Assembly: GCF_932294415.1 (NCBI RefSeq)
Contig: NC_065538.1
Location: 78,381,834 to 78,445,833 of the forward strand
Direction of reading: 5' to 3'
Length of the DNA: 64,000 bases
DNA from: Quercus robur
Lineage: Eukaryota; Streptophyta; Magnoliopsida; Fagales; Fagaceae
A program made the position numbers and the translations under genes. Below the pieces are notes generated by a model, which was not told the origin of the DNA, ran no database searches, and was given only the letters and a program-made list of their open reading frames with translations. This document shows positions 12,014 through 21,956 of this stretch, in pieces; position 1 is the first letter of the stretch, and each line of letters opens with the position of its first letter.

Positions 12014-12300
12014 GAATTTGTCCTGGCAGAGGTGACATATTCTAGTGGTGACATGGTTGCTGTTTTACATGAAATTTTATCCAGGACCTTACAATTCAGT
12101 GATGGAGCACATGAAGACTTACCAAACTCCATTAAGTTTATCCTAGACAACCTGAAGTAGCCTTTACCATAAAACACCATGCACTCTTCCAAAAAAACCC
12201 TCAAAGCATTGGAACTTCATCTTGTTAACCTTGAAGCAAGCAATGAAGCTCTCATTAGTCAACTCTTTGGCTAAGAGGATATCCATTCAATGGGTAAAAG
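12014..12300 (+). other. Degraded pararetrovirus sequence downstream of the protease
   Basis: The frame of the polyprotein can be followed a little further through additional stops, with no domain I recognise. This is where reverse transcriptase and RNase H would be expected in an intact caulimovirid; none is visible. Confidence 0.45.
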
Positions 12301-13555
12301 GACTATTTGGGCACCAATTATGCTAGGCTAAGTCTTAAGACCTAGTCCCAGCTAGGAAGTGCTATTGCCAACTTGCCTACTGAAATACAAACCAGTATTC
12401 TAGGAAGCAAGGCAATGTTTGAATACTTTGACCAATGATTCGAACATTTCAAGATACTGGTCACCACTACCGCCCCAGATCCAGCCAACTCAGATGACAT
12501 AGATGACATATTTGTCCAGGCAACTTGGGAAGATTACTTTGGGAGCAGTCTCAGAGTATATGAGAAGAAATATTCATTCTCCGGTCTTCTAATCAATTAT
12601 GAGGATGGGTCGGATGACACAGATAGAGATCCCAGCTGACTTTCACAAATTTTTTAGTATGGCTTCATCAAACTAATCAAATTAACAAGCCATAACCAAA
12701 TCAGCCGGTTTCCCCAAATCATCCAACAGGCAATTCCACTAATCAAAAGTCCTTTTGTTTCTATCAGGTGCTAGAGCACAATCCCACAGTGGAAAAGAGA
12801 CAACTAGATGACCGTCTAGCCTTCCAGACATTTAGTACTCATTAATGGGTACTCTCACCAAGGCCCTTGGTATGAAGGAGATTCCTATCTATCCTATGAG
12901 GACCCTTATGCCCTCGCAGATTGCTGGAGGAATTACTTCAATAATGAAATTTTTGATACAGTCCAAGACCTATGGAAAAATTATCATTTCGTCGGGAATA
13001 TAGGAAGAATTTCAATATTCACCACCAGGCCTTACTCCACTTCCATCCTTTGTCTCCAAAGGAATGGTTACAATGATCCCAGACAGTTCATGACAAGAAA
13101 TCCAGATTATGAACCATTATTTTACTGTGGATTCAGTAACCAATATGCTATGTATCATGGGCATGATTGTAATTATAATCCACCATGGGACCCCTATGGT
13201 GGATGTCCATCTGATGCTTATGATATTGATTAGAGCACCCATACATAAGGAAGGATAGCCTTAAGATTGATCGGGTCATCAGTCAGCTCAATAAGGACTT
13301 TCCTCCTCAAATTTTAAAAGCTATTACTTAGCCTTCAAGATCTTAGTCTAGCCTAGACTCCATCCAAGTTGTTGGAAAATCTAGCAAGGAATTAAAAGAT
13401 CTTGTAAAGCAATTGCTCCTCTAGTTAGAACAGCTAGAGTCAAAAGAAAAGGGTTCTCCTGCCTCTTCAGAAGAATCAATTAATCACTGTCCAAACAACC
13501 CATAATTCCAGGACTCTCAGGATCCTTATGATGGTTACAATTTGGATAGCGATTA
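12301..13555 (+). pseudogene. Unrecognised C-terminal frame of the pararetrovirus copy B
   Basis: A reading frame without a start codon can be followed from ~12301 to a TAG at 13234, interrupted by several stops. The final stretch (12841-13233, ~130 codons) is fully open and rich in Tyr, Trp, Asn and Pro (for example NGYSHQGPWYEGDSYLSYED and YNPPWDPYGGCPSDAYDID). A second frame then runs to ~13555 with a Leu/Lys/Glu helical stretch and a Ser/Glu-rich tail. It lies between the protease region and the pregenomic promoter, where some caulimovirids keep a last ORF. I do not recognise the product and assign no function. Confidence 0.4.
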
Positions 13556-13560
13556 AGTTA

Positions 13561-13960
13561 CCCTGAATAGCACCAGTCACTATTCATAATAGTGTTCCAA
13601 ATAGGTTACTATTCATCTACAACATCAGTCACTGTTGCATGAACAGTACCCACATTCAGTTGCCTAATAAGGACAAAAGACGAAACACTATTCATGAACA
13701 GTACCTGGCACTACTTTCGAGAGTTATTGTTTGCTTTTGGTGGAAAAGGTTTTCACCCCCAGTAAGAGCATTTCACTCTTCAGAATTTCAGCAATTAAGA
13801 TAGATGGTCCAAAGCTCCCTTCAGCCTATATAAGGAAGCTCAAGTCTCAATCTTCAGCAAGTCCAATTTTGGGGTTCTCTCTTAGTCAGAAACCAAAATA
13901 CTTCAGAAAGCCTCTCCTTTACAACCCAATACTTGTAATCAGATGGAAACCCTTTCAGTT
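13561..13960 (+). promoter_or_regulatory. 35S-like pregenomic RNA promoter of the pararetrovirus
   Basis: TATATAAGG at 13827-13835 followed by AAGCTCAAG closely resembles the TATA region of caulimovirus pregenomic promoters. Upstream there is no long ORF, and a repeated motif close to CACTATTCATGAACAGTAC appears in four variants (about 13577, 13608, 13628 and 13686). Downstream comes a leader whose segment 13940-14075 is shared with copy C (17834-17700 on the minus strand). Position after the last viral frame and before the leader fits a pregenomic promoter. Activity is not shown. Confidence 0.6.
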
Positions 13961-14084
13961 TACATTTGTAATACCCCAGTCGGTTTTTACTTTTGTAACT
14001 AGATGGCCTCAGTCGGCCTTTTACCTTTATAAGTTCAGAGCCTAGTCGCCTGAACTCAGTTTATCTATAACTTACTAATTCTTA
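13961..14084 (+). other. Pararetrovirus B leader start and B/C inverted junction
   Basis: The leader of copy B matches the leader of copy C until ~14075. About ten bases later, minus-strand capsid-linker sequence of copy C begins. The two copies are therefore joined tail to tail in opposite orientation. Confidence 0.7.
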
Positions 14085-15905
14085 GTTAAGCTGGTTGGGG
14101 TTGGTTAATGAAGCCTTTTCACCTCTAAACCTCGAAACTAGTTTTCTAGATGTTCTATCTCCTTTTCATTGTCTGAGGAGGTTCTGCTAGAACTACTAGA
14201 GGCTGTGTGGTCATCTAGGACGCTAATCTTGCGGTCTTTACTAGGTAAATGGGTGACTGGTTCCTTCTTCACAAGTTCTTCAAGCTTCAGGGTGAAAATT
14301 CCTAAGGATGTTTTGTCCGTAGACCTAAGGCTGGTTTGCCTAGTTGTAGGTAGCTTGACTAGGGGTTTCTCTAAAGTTGGGTTAGGTTTGGCTTAGTTTC
14401 TAGGCCGGAGGATAACCTTGTTTTCAACCCTTTCTTCCACCTTGTCGAGCTATTTTCCTATAACATGTAGGCATTGGTTGGTGTAGTTGTTCTATTCTAT
14501 CACCTTCTTGACTAGTTTCTCTTCTGTTGAAGGAAATCTAAAGGGGGTAGCAACTACATCTTCACCTTTGTGCTTCCAGGTTATGGCTTCTAAAGGTGGG
14601 TGACTAGACTGGATAACCTCATTGTTTTTCTTGGTCTTGTTGGTTTTGGTGATGACACAAGACTTTTTGTGCCATTCAAAATGGTTCTCAAAATATTCAA
14701 AGAAAGGGACATTGCTGGATATCTCTTTCATGAATTCTTGACATTTTTCAAACACCCCAACCTTTTGTTCCTTGGTGTAGTTGGCTTTATAAGCTTCTCT
14801 CTTGACTTTGTTTCTTTCAAAATCAAATTCCTTTCCTAGGGCTACTAGGTCAGGTTTAAAGTCTTTCTTAAGAACCATAAGCTCATGCTCAACTGGGGGT
14901 TCAGGTTGTTCCATATCTGTATGGGATGGAGACAGGGTAGATCGACTTTGGTTGTCATCCTCATTGAGAACTAAGTCCTATTTGGCTGTATAGCAAGGGG
15001 TGCTAACCTGGGATCTAGTTTGGACTCCTTGGAGTTCTAGACCTAAATCTCTTCTAGATTTTGGGAATGGGGCTAGAGGTCTAGATGAGCTACACTGGGA
15101 TGCAAGCCTATCTCATAGAAGAATAGGGGACTGTTTGCTGGGTTGGTGTAGATCTATTGGGGACCTACTCCTAGGCACATCATATTCTAATGGTGTTCTA
15201 AACCTAGACTGGTTAAAGCTTAGTCTAACGGTTCCATCCGCTAGCTGTTGGACAAAGTCTAAGTCTGGATTCTGGGCTGGATTTTGGATCTGTAGAGGAA
15301 AATTCTCATTCTCATTCTCTAGAGTCCAATCTGGAGGGAAAGTTACCTCAGTCCACTTTAGGGTTCTGGGTACCTAAATCTTGGATCTAAGATCTGTGGT
15401 TTGGATGAGAGTTGTTTCTCCCGTCTTTCTCTTGTCAAGTGCTTGGACATTTAAGTTTGTTCTCATGCACTTGTAGTAAACTCTATATATCAAGGCTGTT
15501 TGGCAAGTTCCCTGAACCATGAGGGTTCCATGAGTCTTGATATTAAGGGTGAGAGCTTTCATGATATGCTGGTCATGAAGGTAGACTGTGAAGTAGGGGA
15601 AACAGTTAAAATGAACTGGTTCGTTGCTAAGGCTGGTTTCAGTGGTTCCTAAGAGGCTGTTAGTAAACCTAATAATACGAGTGTCTCTAAGGGCCATAAG
15701 GATTGAACAATTCAACCCTTTCCTGATGAGTGGTTTAACTCTAACCTGGACTAAACCGATGTGCAAGAAGTTATGTCTTTGCTTCTTGTGGGCTAACAAA
15801 GTAGATGGATTAAGCAAGTAGCATGTTTCATACTCCTTGTTTATGCAATAAACTTGTTCTATAGTCTTAACATGGTAATTTGTCTTGAAAGCCTTTCTAA
15901 GAAAC
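14085..15905 (-). pseudogene. Endogenous pararetrovirus copy C: movement protein and capsid N-terminal linker
   Basis: Minus-strand reading from 15905. The 30K-superfamily movement protein of caulimovirids is recognisable (FLHIGLVQVRVKPL, LMALRDTRIIRF, NCFPYFTVYL, TLNIKTHGTLM, ALIYRVYYK). In a virus it would form tubules through plasmodesmata. It stops at 15374. The frame then continues through stops into a Pro/Ser/Gln-rich linker, a Lys/Glu-rich segment (open 14914-14492) and the capsid linker, where 14430-14085 is the inverted counterpart of 9030-9390. The N-terminal part of the movement protein lies beyond the solo LTR at 15906-16914. Several stops correspond to Gln codons in copy B (CAA or CAG to TAA or TAG). 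Confidence 0.82.
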
Positions 15906-16914
15906 TGATAGGCCAAAAACAAATTGACCCCTTATGATGAATTAATTGATTAATTGGCCAAGTTTATTAATTAATAAAATTAACATGCAAACACGTGGTA
16001 GTACAAACAAATCACCAATTAAACTAAGTGCAGTGGAAAATAAATTAACACGGTGATTTATTTACAAATGGGGAAAACCAACACAGCAAAAACCCCACCG
16101 GATGATTTTAAGGTCACCATTCCCGAAATTCCGCTATTATCACAACAAGCGATTACAAGTAAAGGAATCCCAGTACCTTATACCAACCTACAGTTAAACC
16201 CTTATCCCAATACCAAATTGGACTTGTTCTGTAGTAACAATTTTTCCTTTTGATGCACGGCTCCCAATACATGACTAACCAATTGCATGGATCTTAGTAC
16301 GTGACTTCAATCACTAACTAAAGAAGGTTGTTGGCTGCAAAGTTTTTCAGTTCATCCACAATGAAGATCAAGAAAATGCTTGGTCACAAAGCCCTACGGT
16401 GCATAATCACAGCAACTTCTTCACAAGAATGATGAACTAGGGCAAATTCTGTCTCCGGTCACAATTTGCTTGAACAAACTTTGCTCAACACTTGTGCAAC
16501 TTGTGAACACTTTGATAGCCCTTAAAATAATCCTTTTATATGTTTAGGGTTGTGAGAAAAGAAAGCCCAAACACATAATCATGGATTGGAGTCAAAACAA
16601 AACTGAAAATTTGTTTTTCATAAACCTCAACAGATGCCTATCTGTTGAGCTGCTGTTAAGCCACGGGGCTGGAACAGCTTCTTAAGCTCAATAGATGGCT
16701 AGCTGTCGAGATTTAATGATAGGCACTTCTTCAGCTTGTTTCTTGGACAGACTCGCATGGCTTTAACACTTGATCTTGAAACAAAGTTTCTTGAAATATT
16801 AAACACATCCTAGATCTACCCAAATACAAGTAAAGTGCATTTTGTCAAAGGATTAGCCAATTACATAAAATAGTAACATATGTTCCTAACAACTGAATCA
16901 CATATATCCTAATA
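15906..16914 (-). mobile_element. Solo LTR of the element-1 family in the movement protein
   Basis: Third copy of the LTR found at 1403-2435 and 8006-9005, starting TGATAGGCC and ending CCTAATA (CCTAACA in the others). The flanks gaaac (15901-15905) and gagac (16915-16919) are a 5-bp target duplication with one mismatch, and the viral reading continues on both sides. No PBS or polypurine tract adjoins it, so it is a solo LTR left by LTR-LTR recombination. Confidence 0.88.
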
Positions 16915-17834
16915 GAGACCATGAGGACCTATAGATTTCACTAGTGGGGACCTTAGGGATATTCCAATCTCCTATTTTTAGGTCAACATCTGATAACCCA
17001 TATGATTCTGAGTTGATAATATCATTCTCTTGGGAATCTCCTGTGGAATCTCTAGGAGGGATGATCTACAGCTGGTAGAAGAACTACTCCTAAATAATCT
17101 ATTCATTGTTCTGGATTAAAAGCTTAAGTTAAACAATCACAACCTAATCACCTTTATCCTCAATTTTCTAGATCTAACCTTAGATCTGAAACAGGGTGTA
17201 CACACAAAGACGATCACCTTCTCGTGCAAACAATAACCTCTTGCTACCACAGTCCTAACTTTTAAGCCTAAACGCCTCACTTCGGCTAAACGGCCACTCG
17301 GCTTAGGACACCGAGTCTAACTGGGTTGTACAACAACATTGATCTGGTCTTACTTGTCTCAATAGTACACATCTGCAACAAATTGTGGGGCTAAATACAG
17401 AAACTAAAAAAGCAGATAACTAGGAGATAACTGGTTAACATAAACAAGTAACACAAATGATGTATAGAAAGGATAAGAATAACAAACTACAATCTGAAGA
17501 ACAAATGGAGTTCACAGAGACTGTAATAGAGGATGATGAAGATATAACAAATATAAAGGTAAATAAACGGGAATGGTAGAGTTATCATAAAATAGATGTA
17601 AAACAAAATATGGGGAATGAGGGAATTCAACATAATTAATTGATTGAAATTAATGATATGTTGATGCTAAAAATATGGCGGTATAAAAGGGGGTAAGTTA
17701 CAGATAAACTGAGTTCAGGCGACTGGCCTCTGAACTTATAAAGATAAAAGGTCGACTGAGGCCATCTGGTTACAAAAGTAAAAATCGACTAGGGTATTAC
17801 AAATGTAAACTAAAAGGGTTGCCATCTGATTTGA
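16915..17834 (-). pseudogene. Pararetrovirus copy C: leader and movement protein N-terminus
   Basis: On the minus strand, 17834-17700 is homologous to the leader at 13940-14075 of copy B. A further ~500 bases of AT-rich, non-coding leader follow. The final ~150 bases before the solo LTR read as a Ser/Asp/Ile-rich N-terminal segment of the movement protein. I did not find a convincing tRNA-Met primer site in the leader. Sequence similarity to the virus ends sharply at 17834, where CRK promoter sequence begins. Confidence 0.65.
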
Positions 17835-18525
17835 GTTCCGAGTCCTTGGTTTCATTTCATATGTGATGGGAGTCATGGGACAATTATTTATTCTTTCACA
17901 AATGGGAAACTAGGAATGGAAACTAAAAAAAGAAAGAAAAAGGAATATGTGTCATGGCATATATTAGACCATGCAACATGGAAGGAGCACTAAAGTGTGA
18001 TGACATTTTCGCCAAATTTGATGCTCTAGCTATTTTTGTATCTCTAAAAGTGAATTCAGATGTACTCCAGCTCTATGCAGTTTTATTTTTATCTCAACCA
18101 AATTCATTTGACCACTCGTTAATATTTTAGTTTTACTTACCTGCCAACTAGGAACGTGTCATATGTATATGGGAAAATTCTTTTCTTAGGAAAATTATTG
18201 GTAGTTTCCTAGCTCAAATTCCAACATAGAAAATGACACACGCTTAAAATTCAACAAAGGATTTTCATGATCGCCAACTTTCTATGATTTTCAACACGGC
18301 AGACAAACTTGATTACATTTACATCAAACTATGTTCTCTTCTCCATAAACCTTCAAGTCTTCATGATTTCAACTATCATTTTGCCTAAAACATGGCTTTG
18401 ATTTCATCACCACTTTTTTTTTTCTTTTTTTCTTTTTTTTTCCTAAAGTGTTCATGCTCATTCCTCAAGCTAATGCACAGTCAAGCTTCTCCCACTTCAG
18501 TTTATACGATCAGGGTAATTATAGC
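17835..18525 (+). pseudogene. CRK (DUF26) pseudogene, promoter and start of exon 1
   Basis: Bases 17835-18391 are a paralogue of the region upstream of the intact CRK (62673-63195). The ATG at 18392 and the following codons match its signal peptide. Between the ATG and the shared GTGTTCATG, this copy has a longer T tract (56 bases against 42 in the intact gene), which breaks the frame inside the signal peptide. Coding similarity stops at 18525, where a hAT-like insertion begins; the gene resumes at 42278. It was a secreted-domain receptor kinase gene of the cysteine-rich receptor-like kinase family and is now dead. Confidence 0.88.
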
Positions 18526-18616
18526 TAGTGGTGGAGCCAGGATTTCAGTTCAGGGAAGGCAAAATTAAGAGACAATATTAAAAAAATATATCCTAACAAA
18601 AATCAATCTATCTATA

Positions 18617-21600
18617 TCTATATATATATAAAAGCAGAAGCTGAGAGAAAATGAGTTCCTAGAATTAAGGAGAGAATGACAAATAGGAAAACTCCCTACT
18701 TAAAATTCAGACATCTGTAACTTTAAAAAGCGATACATTATATTGTTTTCAAAATACTAATACTGTTTGCCTGTAATTGTTTATATTAAAAAAAAAAAAC
18801 TTTTAAAAGGAAAAAAAAAAACGTAGAAATTAAAAAATATCTACCGATCTCTATGAAATTAAAAAAAAACGTAGAAATGGAAAAATCTTGCTAATATTGC
18901 GATACAGAGAAAGGGAAAAAGGAAAAAACCCTACCCTCTTCACATCAGTCTTCTTAATATTTTCTCTCTCTAAAAAAACCCTACCCATACTGCGATAGAG
19001 GCGATCTCTTTACATCAAACTCTGCTAGGAGAAAAATAAAAATAAAATAAAAAAACTTGCGCCACACTGGAGATTCGATTGCCCGACCATCGCTATCCTC
19101 TTTTGAGTTTTCCAGGTACGTTCTTCTCTCTCTTCCTCTCGCTCTTCTTCTCTCTATGAGTTTTTGTTGTTTGATTCGGTTTTGAAACTTCTCTATGATT
19201 TCGGGATAAATTTCCCCTGTTTCCGTCAATTTACGGAATATTCTAGATCTGTTTTGAGAGTTTAGAGAAATTTGGTTGGATTGATTTGTATTTAGGTATT
19301 TGGGTTTCATTAGGTTTTGATTTGATTTAGTTTCTCAGAAAACTAAAAACTTTTGGGAGTATTTGGATTCAATTAATTTTGTGTTTGATTTTGGTTTAGT
19401 TTTAGCGTATTTACAATTGGCTTTGGATAATCGAGGTTTAGATGCCAAAAGTCCGAGAACGGTAGGGAGAGAGTCGGTTAGTCACAGAGTTCAGAGAGAT
19501 CGACCGATTGAATTTTTTTTTGGAACAAGAGGAAGAATAATCATTAGACTGTTAAGTTAATGCGCCATGGATTGAGAAAGGGGCACCACCACAAGTTTTG
19601 TCATCACCGTAAGCCTCCATCCACCACAAATTAAGGGTTTTTGGTTTTAATTTGGAGAATCAATAGGAAAAGAAAATCGAAAATCACAAATTCTCCCATT
19701 CGATTAGACACATATGGATAAACCCTTTCCTCCATCAAATTCTTTACGCATATTAATTCCTTATTAATTGTTGTTGCTCTCTATCAATTGGTAAGCCCTA
19801 TATCTTCTCTAAATTTCATTGACTTCTTATGCATTTCATGCATGAAAGTAAGGTATTTCCATGCTCATACATAATGATTAATTTACCATTAGTCGAAACT
19901 TGGGTTAGTAGATTTTCATATGAATGTTTGGATTGTGAAAGGGAAGTTAGTCCTACCCATTGCATTCGGGTGTAAAAATTTGACAGAATCAAAATATGCA
20001 GTTGTTCTTGACAGTAGCAGGTTTAATTATGCACTTGAAGTGTTCGATAAAATGCCTATAAGATGCAACGTTGGTTTTTATTGGGATGCTTTGGTCTCAA
20101 ATTAACGGCTCTACTTTTTTGTTTTGAGAATTTTTCCAGAGTGGAATTTTGAGTAGAAACGAACAAATAAATGGCAAATAGTTTGTTAAAAAAATGTGTT
20201 ACTGCATATTAAGGGATTATTTACTTAATATGGTTGTGGGTTACTTTGCAAAGCCAGCCATTTCAAAGTGAACTATTTGCAATCTTGATGGCTATTCTGG
20301 CATTGTGCAGAACAAGGGGTGTAGAAATAGGTATGTAACATTTAGTTTCCTTTATCTAATTATTTATTGTTAGCTCACCAAAAACGTAAATATACTTTCA
20401 AACCATTAATATTGAAACATGTCATGCTTTTATTTTGTTGCTTTGTTGAGAAACTTTAATAGGCAGAACAGTCATAATTATACTTCAAATTGAACAATTA
20501 TATGTCTACAAATCACATTTACAAATAAACTAAGAGAGTAGTGTGTGTGGCTGTGTGCAACTGAACTATCTATCTTAATTATATGTCTTAGCTATGTCCG
20601 AGTCGATTGAGACGGCTCTATTAGAATCATACACTAGCATAAGTAGTTTACTAGATCTGTTTTTGTTGTTTGATTTAGTTTCTCAGAATACTAAAAACTT
20701 TTGGGAGTATTTGGATTCAATTAATTTTGTGTTTGATTAATCGATTCCTGTAAAGTTTTGCTTTAAACTAAAAAATTAAGGGTTTTTGGTTTTTATTTGG
20801 AGAATCAATTAGGGGTTAATTATTAATTTTGCTTATTTGTTTATGTTAAATTTTACTATTCAATGTAGCTCAATGATTACATTGTGTTGGTTTTGAAGGA
20901 TTTGAATTTCTATTTGTGATGATTATGTAATCATTAATTTCAGTTCTTATTTCACATCCTCATCGCTATTTTTTGTTATTTGAATTTGAATAAAAATCCG
21001 GACATTTATTCTCTTTCTTTCAATGTTTTGACCTCAAGTTATAATCTTTAATTATTTACTGTTATTAGGGACAATCTAAGTTATTAGATGATTTGTTTTT
21101 ATTCATTAGGGATAGTCTAAAACATGATAGTTGCTCAATAATGATTGGTTTCTTAAACTTTTTTTTTTTCAATGTTTGTAGCTTTTGATGTTTTCGGCTG
21201 CTTTGAATAAGTATATGATAGTTTTCTTATAAGATTTTATTACTTCCTATTGGCTTTTCTTTTATATATGGTTGTTACAGCCATTTCTTGAGTTCTTCTT
21301 TTATCTCAATCGAAAAATATATGAGTTCTAATTTTCTCCATTTTTATTATTATTATTATATTTTTCTCCATTTAAGAGATTATTGTTAGGATTCCACTTT
21401 TCTTTTCTGATTGTGTTTATGTTTTGTAAAATGGATGATTTAAGATCTGAATGTTTGAAGAGTAAATTTATTTTGTAATTTTTAGTAAGTAAAATGTTTT
21501 GTTTTTAATGTCAATTACTGAGTTTTGAATGTAAATTTTTTTGTTATTTCCTTATTGATATGTCTTTAATTTACTAGAATACTTATAAGACTTTGTTTCT

Positions 21601-21956
21601 TTTAATTTTTTTACTGTTTAGGCTATTAGATTCAGTTTATTGGGAGGCTTTTTTAAATGTTGTTGTTAGCTTTATTTATTTTGTTTACTTATTTATTTTT
21701 ATTGTGTGTATCTTAGTGTTTTGGATTGAGTGCTTATAGATGCTTTAGTTTTATTTATTTATCTTATGAATAGAAGATTACATAATAGTGAGTGAAAAGT
21801 TTCAGGGATTCCATTTATATAAAATAGAAGAGGAAGGAATATTTGATTAAATAAAGGATTTGTAATATATTTCATTTATATAAACCTGCTATGTTTTCTG
21901 AAATTTAAATAATTATAATTAATTTTGTTGCAGCTCATTTCTGACTTTTAAAAAAT
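18617..21956 (+). other. Helitron 5' region: probable leader exon and gene-like fragments
   Basis: No long ORF. A CT-rich leader at ~18900-19114 ends in a good donor (CAG/GTACGT at 19115), and an acceptor TTGTTGCAG at 21933 precedes the RepHel ATG by 23 bases, so long 5'-UTR splicing is plausible. A segment at 19318-19390 and 19632-19672 is duplicated at 20670-20739 and 20775-20815. A ~120-bp block at 21292-21420 recurs upstream of the RPA gene. A short frame near 19920-20105 resembles one pentatricopeptide repeat. Confidence 0.5.
19920..20105 (+). pseudogene. Possible PPR gene fragment captured by the Helitron
   Basis: A 61-codon open frame contains YALEVFDKMPIRCNVGFYWD, which resembles the pentatricopeptide pattern A..VFDKMP.RNV..WN. 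Only one repeat is visible, so this could be chance. Plant Helitrons commonly carry host gene pieces, which makes capture reasonable. A protein search would settle it. Confidence 0.25.

Noticed and set aside
15000..15377. Plus-strand open frame of ~125 codons
   Set aside because: Antisense to the linker between movement protein and capsid in pararetrovirus copy C.
18981..19310. Minus-strand open frame of ~110 codons, Arg/Glu-rich
   Set aside because: It is antisense to a CT-rich leader and donor site; composition explains it.
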